Positions 14,232 to 26,600 of a DNA stretch of 64,000 bases are shown here, piece after piece; the first letter of the stretch is position 1, and the number at the start of each line of letters is the position of its first letter. The position numbers and the translations under genes were made by a program. This DNA comes from Lamellibrachia satsuma (taxonomy: Eukaryota > Annelida > Polychaeta > Sabellida > Siboglinidae): assembly GCA_033239005.1 (NCBI GenBank), contig BSQZ01000006.1, positions 9,809,162 to 9,873,161 of the forward strand. The letters run 5' to 3'. The notes beneath the pieces are model-generated. The model saw only the letters and a program-made list of their open reading frames with translations, searched no databases and had not been told where the DNA came from.

Positions 14232-14261
14232 AGAACTCAGCAACATTTTATGTACAGTAAC

Positions 14262-14267
14262 AATAAA
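14262..14267 (+). promoter_or_regulatory. RPL38: RPL38 poly(A) signal AATAAA
   Basis: Canonical hexamer 31 bases after the RPL38 stop codon, followed by a TG-rich stretch, implying a very short 3' UTR. Confidence 0.8.
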
Positions 14268-16607
14268 GGTTGACCATGTGACCATGCAGATTGTTTGTTC
14301 TTTTTTGATAGAGAAAGACACACCCCTCTAGTAGTTTACTGTGTGTCAAACTTTGGCATGAGCCAGTAAACTATGTAACCCTCTCTTGAGGCCCCAAATA
14401 AGCCTAATTACAATTTGTGAGTGTTGCAAGATTGTAGTGGTGAAAACATCAGACTTGATACCAAGTATGAGCAGACTTGTTGAGTCGTATGGGCTGGCTG
14501 GAGTCGCACAAAACAAAACCATGTTGTGACAAGCCACAGCAAATACAATAATTATTAAATACTTATTATGATCGGCTAATTTTGTCGTGGGCAGCATCCA
14601 CATAAAAAACTTCCCAGCTAAAAAATTATCACAGACAAACCATGGCGATTGGTGAACCCTGATTCCTTGGGACTTGGCTCAGAATTGAGAGAAATGACAA
14701 GTCTGGAGTTTTGTTCCAAGGTCTGGCGTAAATGTGAGTGGACAGGAATTTGACGAGTTGTGTAATCCATGTATATGGATAGGGCATTTCTCACAGTTCA
14801 CGTGAAAGGGGAGAGTGCGTTCATGGAAAAAGATTCGCCACAAAGTAGGTACCTTCCCTGAAATTAACCTAACTGAACGATGCTCCCACGTAGTCGTGAC
14901 ATCGTGCAATCGACACAAATAGTTATCCTGTTGATCGCAAATTCGTCCACAGAAACGGTACATTCATTCATAAAGAACATTAACGTTATTTAAGTGACGC
15001 TCTCTTGTAAAAAAACTAGGATTAGTTGCTATTTAGTTCGGGGTTACACTCGGTTATCCAGGCCCCGTGCGGTGGCGCCACCGTTTGTCGCACAAATTGC
15101 CTGAATGCGGTGTACTTTTCATTGTGAGATTATGTATGCACCCAGATTCTGGCTAATTACGATGTCATCCTGGCCTTTTGTTAATTCATAAAATAACTTT
15201 TATCGGTTGATACGATGCAGTTCGAATTAATTTTAGACTGATTGCATTGATACAAGTTAACAACTATCAAACTGAAAAGTTAAATCAGACTAAACAAATG
15301 TTAGTGTGTAATCTCAATAATGACGCTGATTGGCTGCTGGCGCTTCACGGGAATGCCTACACAAAATTACCACGCTTCTGAGGCCAGGCTCTCTACTCGG
15401 CGAATTCACGAAGACGAGCCAGAGTCGCATAAGCGAGACTACTTCGGAGTTTAATTTCAATGTAACAAAATTGAGGTACCAAAATCTCAGTTTTGTCCGG
15501 TACTTCTTGAATGTTTTCTGTGTTTTATAGAGATGAATAATAAATTAGTATTTTTGCCAACTTTTACTGAAATGACTCCTTGTGGGTCAATATGGGGTTT
15601 GATAATGGCTTGGCATCCGTGATGCGAATGATGCCGCCGCCTAACGGATAGTTCAGTTCTTCCGAATACCGTTAATCTTATCTACGTTAGACGAGACCGA
15701 ACACATATTCTGCTGGTGCACAGCGGAAAAACACGTGTGTTTCGCTGTAGGACTGGGAGACTCGCCAGTCGAGAACTATAATATTATGTCTCATTGTGGA
15801 GGCCCACCCCACTTCTGTGGGAAGGTAATTCCATTTCACTGGGAATTCATGACATCCTGTATGAATCTGTTTTAGCACAGGGTTGAATATAGCTAAAGGT
15901 GTGTGCACGTCTGGAACAGCAAGTCACCGGGGTAGGTATTGCTTTAGTTTCGAACATACAAAAACGATACAACGTTGTTGATTATCTTGTGCATTAATAT
16001 TAAGTTAAGACAGTGAGGCACATTCCAGTTGATGTAATACATCTGTCACACTCGAAGTGTTGTGGTGCAGGCCCAGAACCCACTTTGCTGATCTTCTGTA
16101 TCATCTCAATCGCATGAATATTGCTGTTGGTATAAAGGTGCTAAACCGAGGAGCTGCACTCGACCTGTGGTCTTACCAGGCCGTAGTGTGCCTGTTTCTT
16201 GATGTTGTGAGAATTTATATGAATACACCTTGTATTACGTTTATATTACGTTCCTAGTGCGCGATTTAGCATTTCTTTCGAATCCAATCATCTAAAATTT
16301 TTCTGCATGTAATTCCATCCGCCGTTCTTGTTCGCAGTCGTACGTTTGAGGCTACAGTATCGGGGAGGTCGTGTAAACAAGAAAGCTGATCTGGCCAATG
16401 AATTAGTCATGTAGCACCATGAGGTTACTGGAGATTTCTGAGTTGATTGGCTGTATACAGTTACTCTCTGCTTCCGGTCAATCAAGAAGTCTTCAATCCA
16501 GTTTTAGTATAAGTTTGTTGATTCCACAATGTTGTTGATTCCACAATGTTATTGTCCGGAAGCGTTTTTATTGTTGCCATGAACACGACTCTGTTGGTGA
16601 TGGAATT
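14268..16607. other. intergenic stretch without a supported gene
   Basis: Both strands have only short open frames, and I recognise no domain or convincing splice structure. A minus-strand frame at 14679-14963 (94 codons) is open but lacks recognisable motifs. Confidence 0.4.
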
Positions 16608-16790
16608 ATGGTGATCTATAACAGTTTAAGAGCTGCCCGTTTCGTTATAGCGACTTCAATTACCAGAGTAGCATCACACACATCATCGACGAACATACTG
16701 AACATCCTGGAGGCGCAATTGGTTGAGGCTCAGGACGCCTCCAATTTCAAAGAACTGCTGGGTCGTGCCCAACCATTGATGCGATACCTA
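16608..16790 (+). CDS. candidate first coding exon of an unrecognised gene
   Basis: ATG at 16608 opens 61 codons that end exactly at a strong donor, CTA/GTAAGT. The peptide starts with a basic, amphipathic segment (SLRAARFVIATSITRVASH) resembling a mitochondrial targeting sequence, then ILEAQLVEAQDASNFKELLG and RAQPLMRYL. Phase 0 at the donor matches the phase-0 candidate exon at 18055-18222. The family is not recognised and the exon could be spurious. Confidence 0.3.
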
Positions 16791-17250
16791 GTAAGTTGTT
16801 ACATCGGAAGTGAAGTCATTATATATCGGAATTGGCGTCAATATTAAGCGAAAACGTCACGGCTTTGTTGTTGTTATTGATATTTGGTCGTGACGTTTCT
16901 GATGGTTTTCCCAACGAGGTAAGACGCGTTTTCGTTTGGCGCCCTTTCCATTAATTCACTTGGAAGTAACATAGTGTTTGTATGCCAAAATGAGGGATTA
17001 AATTTATAGTTACTATGTCCCTATTAAACAAAAGTGTCAGTTTCTGGAAATTACCATTATTTTGCCTGAATTATGTAATACTATTTAAGTATATCACAAC
17101 CGCTTGATTAGACTTTACGAGAATTTCTTGCTTTTCCCAAAACCCAGATAAAAAGGAGGGTTGGATCGTGGGGCAGCGATCCTGCCCCGTAAAAAGAATA
17201 GTTGCGGGAACAAGAATAAAAAAAATGCATCGCGAGGAAGAAGAGAAGAA

Positions 17251-18020
17251 GACCCGGCAGCTGGGTCAGTGGAGGATGAGGAACAGACCCGGCAGCTGGG
17301 TCAGTGGAGGACGAGGAACAGACCCGGCAGCTCGGTCAGTGGAGGATGAGGAACAGACCCGGCAGCTCGGTCAGTGGAGGATGAGGAACAGACCCGGCAG
17401 CTTGGTCAGTGGAGGATGAGGAACAGACCCGGCAGCTTGGTCAGTGGAGGATGAGGAACAGACCCGGCAGCTTGGTCAGTGGAGGACGAGGAACAGACCC
17501 GGCAGCTCGGTCAGTGGAGGATGAGGAACAGACCCGGCAGCTCGGTCAGTGGAGGACGAGGAACAGACCCGGCAGCTCGGTCAGTGGAGGACGAGGAACA
17601 GACCCGGCAGCTCGGTCAGTGGAGGACGAGGAACAGACCCGGCAGCTCGGTCAGTGGAGGACGAGGAACAGACCCGGCAGCTCGGTCAGTGGAGGACGAG
17701 GAACAGACCCGACAGCTCGGTCAGTGGAGGATGGGGAACAGACCCGGCAGCTCGGTCAGTGGAGGACGAGGAACAGACCCGGCAGCTCGGCCAGTGGAGG
17801 ACGAGGAACAGACCCGACAGCTCGGTCAGTGGAGGACGAGGAACAGACCCGGCAGCTTGGTCAGTGGAGGACGAGGAACAGACCCGACAGCTCGGTCAGT
17901 GGAGGACGAGGAACAGACCCGCCAGCTCGGTCAGTGGAGGACGAGGAACAGACCCGACAGCTCGGTCAGTGGAGGACGAGGAACAGACCCGGCAGCTTGG
18001 TCAGTGGAGGACGAGGAACA
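17251..18020. repeat. 35-bp minisatellite, 22 copies
   Basis: Exactly 770 bases of a unit beginning GACCCGGCAGCTCGGTCAGT and ending GGAGGACGAGGAACA. Units differ at a few fixed positions (C/T in GACGAG or GATGAG, GGCAG or GACAG, CTCGG or CTTGG or CTGGG). Because 35 is not a multiple of three, the unit is read in all three plus frames, and none contains a stop, which yields long apparent ORFs. Confidence 0.98.
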
Positions 18021-18054
18021 GCAATCGAAATACCTCTTCAATCGAATTTGAAAG

Positions 18055-18222
18055 ACATCACCAAACATGAGGCGCTTCCAGACACGCGAAAGACCGGCGC
18101 AAGTTCTCTGGGAAATGCACCAGTACACGATCCGCCTTCTGACCTTCTATGCTAGGAGTCCAGGTGGGCTGGAACTGATAAAAGAGCGAAATTTACGGGA
18201 GACACCATGCCTTGGTCAGGAA
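18055..18222 (+). CDS. candidate internal exon of an unrecognised gene
   Basis: A 168-base open segment between AG (18053-18054) and a strong donor GTAAGT (18223), phase 0 at both ends. The peptide contains RRFQTRERPAQVLWEMHQYT, IRLLTFYARSPGGLELIKER and NLRETPCLGQE. It begins 34 bases after the 35-bp array. It could belong with the candidate exon at 16608-16790, in which case the minisatellite lies in the intron. The acceptor has a poor pyrimidine tract, so confidence is low. Confidence 0.3.
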
Positions 18223-18550
18223 GTAAGTGCATCCAGCATCGACACTGAATAATCATGATCCAGATGAAGCAAAACATGATCCGGATGAAGCAAAACAAAA
18301 ATCTTCTTAAATAGAAACCCCTCAGTGAACGACTTCTGTACGCTTGATTTAACTGCACACTTGCCAAACTGTCAGTGGTATCCTGTTGCGCACCTGCAGA
18401 GAAAGCAGAGGAAGAAGACAAATGTACTGTCACCCATTAATTAGCCAAAGGGGGCATAGCCCAGTGCCACTTCTCCCTGATAAATCCACCTGCCAATTGT
18501 TTTCCTATGATCTGTCTATCAATCTGAAATACCTGCTTCAATCGAATGAT

Positions 18551-18615
18551 TGACTGAGTTATCTTTTGGCGTACGACAAACGTGCTCAAATCACCGGGGT
18601 CTTCTTGTGCACGAT
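18551..18615. repeat. 65-bp direct repeat, left copy
   Basis: A 65-base segment beginning TGACTGAGTTATCTTTTGGC recurs without visible change at 19667-19731. The two copies bracket the 27-bp minisatellite. Confidence 0.95.
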
Positions 18616-18732
18616 ACACCTACGTCTTCTATCAAAATTGACCTCCTACGGAATCACTGGAAAACACGGAATAGGCAGGATGCGCTATGTTTCTTGACTT
18701 GACTGACTTGGCTTAAATGCATAGACCATACT

Positions 18733-19522
18733 GACCCCTGGCTGTCCTCCGGGAGGTTGCACCCCTGGCTGTCCTCCTGGAGGTTACATCCCTGGCTGTC
18801 CTCCTGGAGATTACACCCCTGGCTGTCCTCCTGGAGGTTGCACCCCTGGCTGTCCTCCGGGAGGTTACATCCCTGGCTGTCCTCCTGGAGGTTGCACACA
18901 TGACTGTCGTCCTGGAGGTTGCACCCCTGGCTGTCCTCCGGGAGGTTACATCCCTGGCTGCCCTCCTGTAGGTTGCACACATGGTTGTCCTCCTGGAGGT
19001 TGCACCCCTGGCTGTCCTCCTGGAGGTTACACCCCTGGCTGTCCTACTGGAGGTTGTACCTCTGGCTGTCCTCCTGGAGGTTGCACCCCTGGCTGTCCTC
19101 CTGGAGGTTACACACCTGGCTGTCCTCCTGGAGGTTGCACACATGGCTGTCCTCATGGAGGTTACACCCCTGACTGTCCTCCTGGAGATTGCACCCCTGG
19201 CTGTCCTCCGGGAGGTTACATCCCTGGCTGTCCTCCTGGAGGTTGCATACATGGCTGTCCTCCTGGAGGTTACACCCCTGGCTGTCCTCATGGAGGTTAC
19301 ACCCCTGGCTGTCCTCCTGGAGGTTGCACCCCTGGCTGTCCTCCTGGAGGTTGCACCCCTGGCTGTCCTCCTGGAGGTTGCACCCCTGGCTGTCCTACTG
19401 GAGGTTGCACCCCTGGCTGTCCTCCTGGAGGTTGCACCCCTGGCTGTCCTCCTGGAGGTTACACCCCTGGCTGTCCTCCTGGAGGTTGCTCCCCTGGCTG
19501 TCCTCCGGGAGGTTGCTCCCCT
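18733..19522. repeat. 27-bp minisatellite, about 29 copies
   Basis: Unit GGCTGTCCTCCTGGAGGTTG plus CACCCCT, with recurrent variants (CACACAT, TACACCC, CATCCC, GGGAGG for TGGAGG). The length is a multiple of three, so most frames stay open as nine-residue repeats such as LAVLLEVAP on plus and GCNLQEDSQ on minus. No start context, splice signal or flanking domain supports translation. Confidence 0.97.
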
Positions 19523-19666
19523 CCATCCTGCTCTATCTACCGTATCCCGCTCTGCGCCAGCAGCGGAAGCCACCTGCCACTTCTGATCTGATCACTCCAC
19601 CTCTTCAATTGTCTGTTATATCTTCAATCTTCTGTTATCTTCTGAAATATTGCTTGAATGTTTGAA

Positions 19667-19731
19667 TGACTGAGTTATCTTTTGGCGTACGACAAACGTG
19701 CTCAAATCACCGGGGTCTTCTTGTGCACGAT
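19667..19731. repeat. 65-bp direct repeat, right copy
   Basis: Second copy of the segment at 18551-18615. Confidence 0.95.
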
Positions 19732-20534
19732 GGCATTTGTGATGGAATCAGGGGGGGTGTGTACCTTTTGATCTGGCTGTTGTGTGCGCTGTCTCCCTGG
19801 TAACATCTTTTATAGATAGCAGGCAACGCATGTCACATACATCAAGAGATTGTGTGTTGCCTTCTTGCAAGCAATGACTAATTAAAAGTGCAAACAAAAT
19901 TATAGTAACAAAAGTCAAATTAAATATATTTCAAATTATTTTATTTCTATGAAGAAACAAACGAATAAAAGAACAACTTTGAAAGAAACAATTTTCTGCT
20001 AAATCCTAAGCATTGCTAGCATTTTATTGGCACGATTAACAAACTGGGAAATCTTATTACTAAACGAAGTGTTACATATACAGAGCCTAGATATTCCAGA
20101 ACCTTGGCAGAACCCAATTGTAAACTTTCTACAGACAACCACCCGCCATCGTAGGAAACCGCTGGACTTGCAGAACGACGGGCGTAAATAGGTGGCTATG
20201 TTTTTCTACGTCTACGCGCAGGGTTATGTGTTGTCACGTGACACATGGGAAGTGCTTATTGGTTGGTTATGTTTCAACCTTGTGGATAGTCTTTCCAACA
20301 AGCATCTATCGCGTGCGAGCGATACTGATGTCTGTTTCGTCTCCACAGCTTGAGCGATAGACTCGATGAAATAAGAAAATTAGCATATAAATTACGAACA
20401 GTTAGTAGGCCTACACTTGTCGCACGTTATGCATAAGTACATTTAACAAATCGGTCTGCGTGTACAGATGGCTAACTATAAGAATTTATAGCAATACTGG
20501 GTCAATCATAGTTAGAGTTTGCGATATTCGACGA
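19732..20534. other. non-coding stretch downstream of the universal stress protein exon
   Basis: No supported gene. It lies 3' of the minus-strand universal stress protein stop codon, so it may hold that gene's 3' UTR. Confidence 0.4.
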
Positions 20535-20747
20535 TTATTTGGAAGGCGCATGCGCGATGAGGACCGGACATTTGCTGTGGTGTAGCACGTGGTCACTAAC
20601 GCTGCCCATGATGGTACGTCTCACAACGCCCAATCCGCGAGTCCCCATGATGACCAGGTCAGCCATGACGTCGTTCATGACGTCAACAATGACGTGACCG
20701 GGTTTCAAGCCTCGTTCTATTCGGGTTGTGATGTCAGAAGAGGGTAT
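20535..20747 (-). CDS. universal stress protein family, last exon (partial gene)
   Basis: A 213-base phase-0 exon: acceptor TGTTCCAG before 20747, stop TAA at 20535-20537. It encodes the C-terminal 70 residues of a UspA-fold protein: MADLVIMGTRGLGVV, RRTIMGSVSDHVLHHS, KCPVLIAHAPSK. The nucleotide-binding pattern G-x2-G-x9-G-S is complete (GTRG...MGS). Family members are small cytosolic proteins, many ATP-binding, linked to stress survival. They occur in some invertebrates but are not typical of vertebrates, which helps place the organism. The 5' exons should lie at higher coordinates on the minus strand and were not found by eye. Confidence 0.85.
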   Translation of the reverse strand: MPSSDITTRIERGLKPGHVIVDVMNDVMADLVIMGTRGLGVVRRTIMGSVSDHVLHHSKCPVLIAHAPSK

Positions 20748-22186
20748 CTGGAACAGAACCGACATAAGGGCTGATATTATGAAGATAATTTGGCATGTTG
20801 TCATTGATTTTTTTGGAAATGCCAGGAGGGAATAATGAAACATTTAGAAAAATTAAGGCCTCGAGGATGACATTGTTTGACTATCTATAGCCACGTTTCA
20901 CACAAAATGTAACATGACGCGAAAAATCTAATAATTTGTATTATGCACAACAGGCAATAAACGAAATTGTCCAAGCTTCGAACGTCAGCAAGTGGATTCG
21001 AAGCCCGGAAGTAGAACATATGTCTGACGAGAGAGGTTAGGACCTACTTCAAATGGTGTCACGCTGTGTTAATGTTACACTCGCTCTTCTTGTTGTCAAA
21101 GGTGTTTTATGACACCTGATCACAATGGTGATGCTTACCTGTCCGAGCACTGTCCACTTAAAGAATATCCTCCGTATCGTTTTACGTTGTTTATGGATTG
21201 AATATTCACGCCATTATCGGTGAATGCTCACGATGAATACTAACGGTGAATACTCTCATTGAATACTCACGCCATTCTCGGTGAGAAACGAAACAATCTT
21301 CCTTTCGAGGACTTGACTCTTGCTCTCTTCCTTTCTCCACATCTCCTCCATAATCGAAGGAGACATCAGAGCGTCACCTGCCGGCGACACCAGCACATTA
21401 TGGGGAATTTACAACGATTTGATTGGTTAACTGATCGATTGTTTTATGGACATTGTTAAACTGAGTTTATTTATCCTTTATGAAAATTACGTTCATATTT
21501 TAGAAAATGCACGATTTGGTGGCTGGATAAAAAAATACACTTTTACTACACAAATAGAGATCGCTGCGCGGCAATAAAAGACTTCGCGTTTGAAGGTGAA
21601 ATATCATGTTTTTCCTCGCGTGATTTATTAATCTGTAAAACTCCCGTTTTATTCATTTTCTAACAGTAAATATAGTACAGCAATAAAGACTAAAACATGA
21701 ATTATTTTGATGAACTTTGAGAAAAAAGAATTGGGGCATTTAACAGGTTTGAGTAGGCATATTATGGCGGTCATGTACCGACGCCACGTTTGGTAAAGGG
21801 TGGATGAACAAACCACGGGTGTAACATTGTCATGGCGATACTATCGCTACGTCAACTACATACGTGGATGTACTTGTTCTGGCAGCTCGACGCAGTGGGA
21901 TATCACGACTTTGTTGCCAGGTCTGTGTATGTTCTGTACGTAATCTGGAACACACGCACCATGATTGTAGTTCGCAGATTCTCCACACTGACGCATATGC
22001 GCGCTTTATGTGTCTGCACCAGTGAAGTGTTTAACGGAGCCTGCAGAAAGTGAACAATTCACACTGACGAGAACAACACACGTGTAACGAGGACAACAAT
22101 CGCGTGACGAAGACAGCACGCTTGCAATGAGGACAACACACACGTGAAGAGGACAACACACGTGCGACGGCAATAAAACACATCAC

Positions 22187-22192
22187 TGTGTG

Positions 22193-22243
<51 letters not shown>
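22187..22243. repeat. (TGCG)n microsatellite
   Basis: Fourteen or so uninterrupted GTGC/TGCG units. Confidence 0.95.
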
Positions 22244-22556
22244 TTGCCACATTTTCTGAAACAATTTACTGGCTTACTATTCAGAAATAGTAATGTGCTA
22301 GTGTGCATGGCAGTCAGTTCCGTTTTAACCAAACGGGTTTTTACGTGACATAATTTAGTGAGTGATCACTAGCAGTAAACCTTTAGTGATGCTTACAGTT
22401 GACGGCATAGTGGCTCGGCTTGCTGTCGTCCACTGACAGAAGCACTACACTTGCTCTATTGTCAGCCATGTCTATCTGAAACAGCGAAGCTTTAAATCAT
22501 TGGTTATTTGTATGTGTGTATTTTTATGTTTTTGTGGGAATGTTTGTGTCAGTGTT

Positions 22557-22670
22557 TGCGTGAGTGAGTGAGTGAGTGAGTGAGTGAGTGAGTGCGTGAG
22601 TGGGTGAATGAGTGACTTAGTGAGTGAGTGCGTCCGTGCGTTCATGCGTGCGTACGTGTGCGTGTACGTA
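22557..22670. repeat. (GAGT)n grading into TGCG-type microsatellite
   Basis: GAGT repeats with interruptions, changing into GTGCGT motifs at the right end. Confidence 0.9.
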
Positions 22671-23667
22671 TGTGGTTGTTTGTACATGTTTGTACATGTA
22701 GGCCTGTTGTTAGACAGTACAAATGATTTGAATCATCGTTCGGCCAATAAGGTTATACATTTCAGTAGCAAGGACACATAAACCGACGAGTGGTATCCAT
22801 GACACACATGAATACATAATATGTATCTCGGGTGGCAACAATCGAGGTCGCCGAATGAATAATAACTTCACATGAAAACTTCTACCGCAGTACACGTATT
22901 ACGTCACATCACGTCTGAATTCCAGAATTAAACACGATTATCACAGCTGTGTTCTACATTTGGCCACACGGGACTGTACAAGTAACGCAATTTTGGAATA
23001 ATGTCCACAGTGGACAGCGTAAAGTGTGTTGAGAGTAGACAACGAAGAATTATGTAGGTTTAAGCTTAAGAAGTCCGAGGTAATAGCACAAGACTGCGCA
23101 TCTCCTACCTGGAGCAGACGATAAGGTCGTGCAATCAAGCGAAGGTAGCGCAATATATGACAGCAACACTTCCAGCTGGTACAACGAACTAGGACAACTC
23201 GACGTAGCGTGGTTGCAGCGACGACAGTGTGATGCGTCCACAGAGTGTGCCCTTTGCACACAGTTAGGTCTGTGAACAGGTGACCCAGTCGCTATGTGTG
23301 GTTGAACAACTGTGACGCTGCGCTAAGCGTTGATTCGTGTAACGACCGACTACATTATCATTCGGATACCGGGTGCCACGCCCGCTACGCCGGGTGCATT
23401 CAGATACATACGTAAATGACCATAGACGAATCATACGATTAAAGAACCCTCACAATGTTCTCTTTTACAACAGTGTAATACGTAATCACTATCCAGGATA
23501 TGTCCAGTCTTCGTTAGTATTGTCAGTTTATAACTTAGAATGAGGTATGTTGGATTTTAGTTGATATTCACTTTCTGTCATATTTATAATGTGAACACTA
23601 GCTTTTGATGCCCACATATATAGGCGAAAAACTATGTAGGTGGGAGACTTTGCTCGAAGAGGAGGTG

Positions 23668-26600
23668 AGTCGGTTTGACGGTGGTGCTGCACGAGTCTCA
23701 TTGTTTGACGGAGGTCCAGTACAACGTGTCTCATTGTTTGACGGAGGTCCAGTACAACGAATCTCATTGTTTGACGGAGGTCCAGTACAACGAGTCTCAT
23801 TGTTTGACGGAGGTCCAGTACAACGAATCTCATTGTTTGACGGAGGTCCAGTACAACGAGTCTCATTGTTTGACGGAGGTCCAGTACAACGAGTCTCATT
23901 GTTTGACGGAGGTCAGTACAACGAGTCTCATTGTTTGACGGAGGTCCAGTACAACGAGTCTCATTGTTTGACGGAGGTCCAGTACAACGAGTCTCATTGT
24001 TTGACGGCGGTCAGTACAACGAGTCTCATTATTTGACGGAGGTCCAGTACAACGAGTCTCATTGTTTGACGGAGGTCAGTACAACGAGTCTCATTGTTTG
24101 ACGGAGGTCCAGTACAACGAGTCTCATTGTTTGACGGAGGTCCAGTACAACGAGTCTCATTGTTTGACGGAGGTCCAGTACAACGAGTCTCATTGTTTGA
24201 CGGAGGTCCAGTACAACGAGTCTCATTGTTTGACGGAGGTCAGTACAACGAGTCTCATTGTTTGACGGAGGTCCAGTACAACGAGTCTCATTGTTTGACG
24301 GAGGTCCAGTACAACGAGTCTCATTGTTTGACGGAGGTCCAGTACAACGAGTCTCATTGTTTGACGGAGGTCCAGTACAACGAGTCTCATTGTTTGACGG
24401 AGGTCAGTACAACGAGTCTCATTGTTTGACGGAGGTCCAGTACAACGAGTCTCATTGTTTGACGGAGGTCCAGTACAACGAGTCTCATTGTTTGACGGAG
24501 GTCAGTACAACGAGTCTCATTGTTTGACGGAGGTCCAGTACAAAGAGTCTCATTGTTTGACGGAGGTCCAGTACAACGAGTCTCATTGTTTGACGGAGGT
24601 CCAGTACAACGAGTCTCATTGTTTGACGGAGGTCCAGTACAACGAGTATCATTGTTTGACGGAGTTCCAGTACAACGAGTCTCATTATTTGACGGAGGTC
24701 CAGTACAACGAGTCTCATTATTTGACGGAGGTCCAGTACAACGAGTCTCATTATTTGACGGAGGTCCAGTACAACGAGTCTCATTATTTGACGGAGGTCC
24801 AGTACAACGAGTCTCATTGTTTGACGGAGGTCCAGTACAACGAGTCTCATTGTTTGACGGAGGTCCAGTACAACGAGTCTCATTGTTTGACGGAGTTCCA
24901 GTACAACGAGTCTCATTGTTTGACGGAGGTCCAGTACAACGAGTCTCATTGTTTGACGGAGGTCCAGTACAACGAGTCTCATTTTTTGACGGAGGTCCAG
25001 TACAACGAGTCTCATTATTTGACGGAGGTCCAGTACAACGAGTCTCATTATTTGACGGAGGTCCAGTACAACGAGTCTCATTATTTGACGGAGGTCCAGT
25101 ACAACGAGTCTCATTGTTTGACGGAGGTCCAGTACAACGAGTCTCATTATTTGACGGAGGTCCAGTACAACGAGTCTCATTGTTTGACGGAGGTCCAGTA
25201 CAACGAGTCTCATTGTTTGACGGAGGTCAGTACAACGAGTCTCATTATTTGACGGAGGTCCAGTACAACGAGTCTCATTATTTGACGGAGGTCCAGTACA
25301 ACGAGTCTCATTGTTTGACGGAGGTCCAGTACAACGAGTCTCATTATTTGACGGAGGTCAGTACAACGAGTCTCATTGTTTGACGGAGGTCCAGTACAAC
25401 GAGTCTCATTGTTTGACGGAGGTCCAGTACAACGAGTCTCATTATTTGACGGAGGTCCAGTACAACGAGTCTCATTGTTTGACGGAGGTCCACTACAACG
25501 AGTCTCATTGTTTGACGGAGGTCCAGTACAACGAGTCTCATTGTTTGACGGAGGTCCAGTACAACGAGTCTCATTGTTTGACGGAGGTCCAGTACAACGA
25601 GTCTCATTGTTTGACGGAGGTCCAGTACAACGAGTCTCATTGTTTGACGGAGGTCCAGTACAACGAGTCTCATTGTTTGACGGAGGTCCAGTACAACGAG
25701 TCTCATTGTTTGACGGAGGTCCAGTACAACGAGTCTCATTGTTTGACGGAGGTCCAGTACAACGAGTCTCATTGTTTGACGGAGGTCCAGTACAACGAGT
25801 CTCATTATTTGACGGAGGTCAGTACAACGAGTCTCATTGTTTGACGGAGGTCCAGTACAACGAGTCTCATTGTTTGACGGAGGTCCAGTACAACGAGTCT
25901 CATTGTTTGACGGAGGTCCAGTACAACGAGTCTCATTGTTTGACGGAGGTCAGTACAACGAGTCTCATTGTTTGACGGAGGTCCAGTACAACGAGTCTCA
26001 TTGTTTGACGGAGGTCCAGTACAACGAGTCTCATTGTTTGACGGAGGTCAGTACAACGAGTCTCATTGTTTGACGGAGGTCCAGTACAAAGAGTCTCATT
26101 GTTTGACGGAGGTCCAGTACAACGAGTCTCATTGTTTGACGGAGGTCCAGTACAACGAGTGTCATTGTTTGACGGAGGTCCAGTACAACGAGTATCATTG
26201 TTTGACGCAGTTCCAGTACAACGAGTCTCATTATTTGACGGAGGTCCAGTACAACGAGTCTCATTATTTGACGGAGGTCCAGTACAACGAGTCTCATTGT
26301 TTGACGGAGGTCCAGTACAACGAGTCTCATTGTTTGACGGAGGTCCAGTACAACGAGTCTCATTATTTGACGGAGGTCAGTACAACGAGTCTCATTGTTT
26401 GACGGAGGTCCAGTACAACGAGTCTCATTGTTTGACGGAGGTCCAGTACAACGAGTCTCATTGTTTGACGGAGGTCCAGTACAACGAGTCTCATTGTTTG
26501 ACGGAGGTCAGTACAACGAGTCTCATTGTTTGACGGAGGTCCAGTACAACGAGTCTCATTGTTTGACGGAGGTCCAGTACAACGAGTCTCATTGTTTGAC

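Larger units (their letters stand above)
20748..23667. other. intergenic or intronic stretch with microsatellites
   Basis: Upstream part of the universal stress protein gene probably lies here, but I cannot place its exons. Visible content: an imperfect GAGGACAACACACGTG-type tandem at about 22068-22172 and two microsatellites listed separately. Confidence 0.4.

Noticed and set aside
17409..18155. 248-residue plus-strand frame over the 35-bp repeat as a gene
   Set aside because: The openness follows from a stop-free 35-bp unit that cycles through all frames; other overlapping frames are equally open.
20980..21010. tRNA-like B box (GGATTCGAAGCCC)
   Set aside because: I could not fold a cloverleaf around it, and no matching A box lies upstream at the expected distance.
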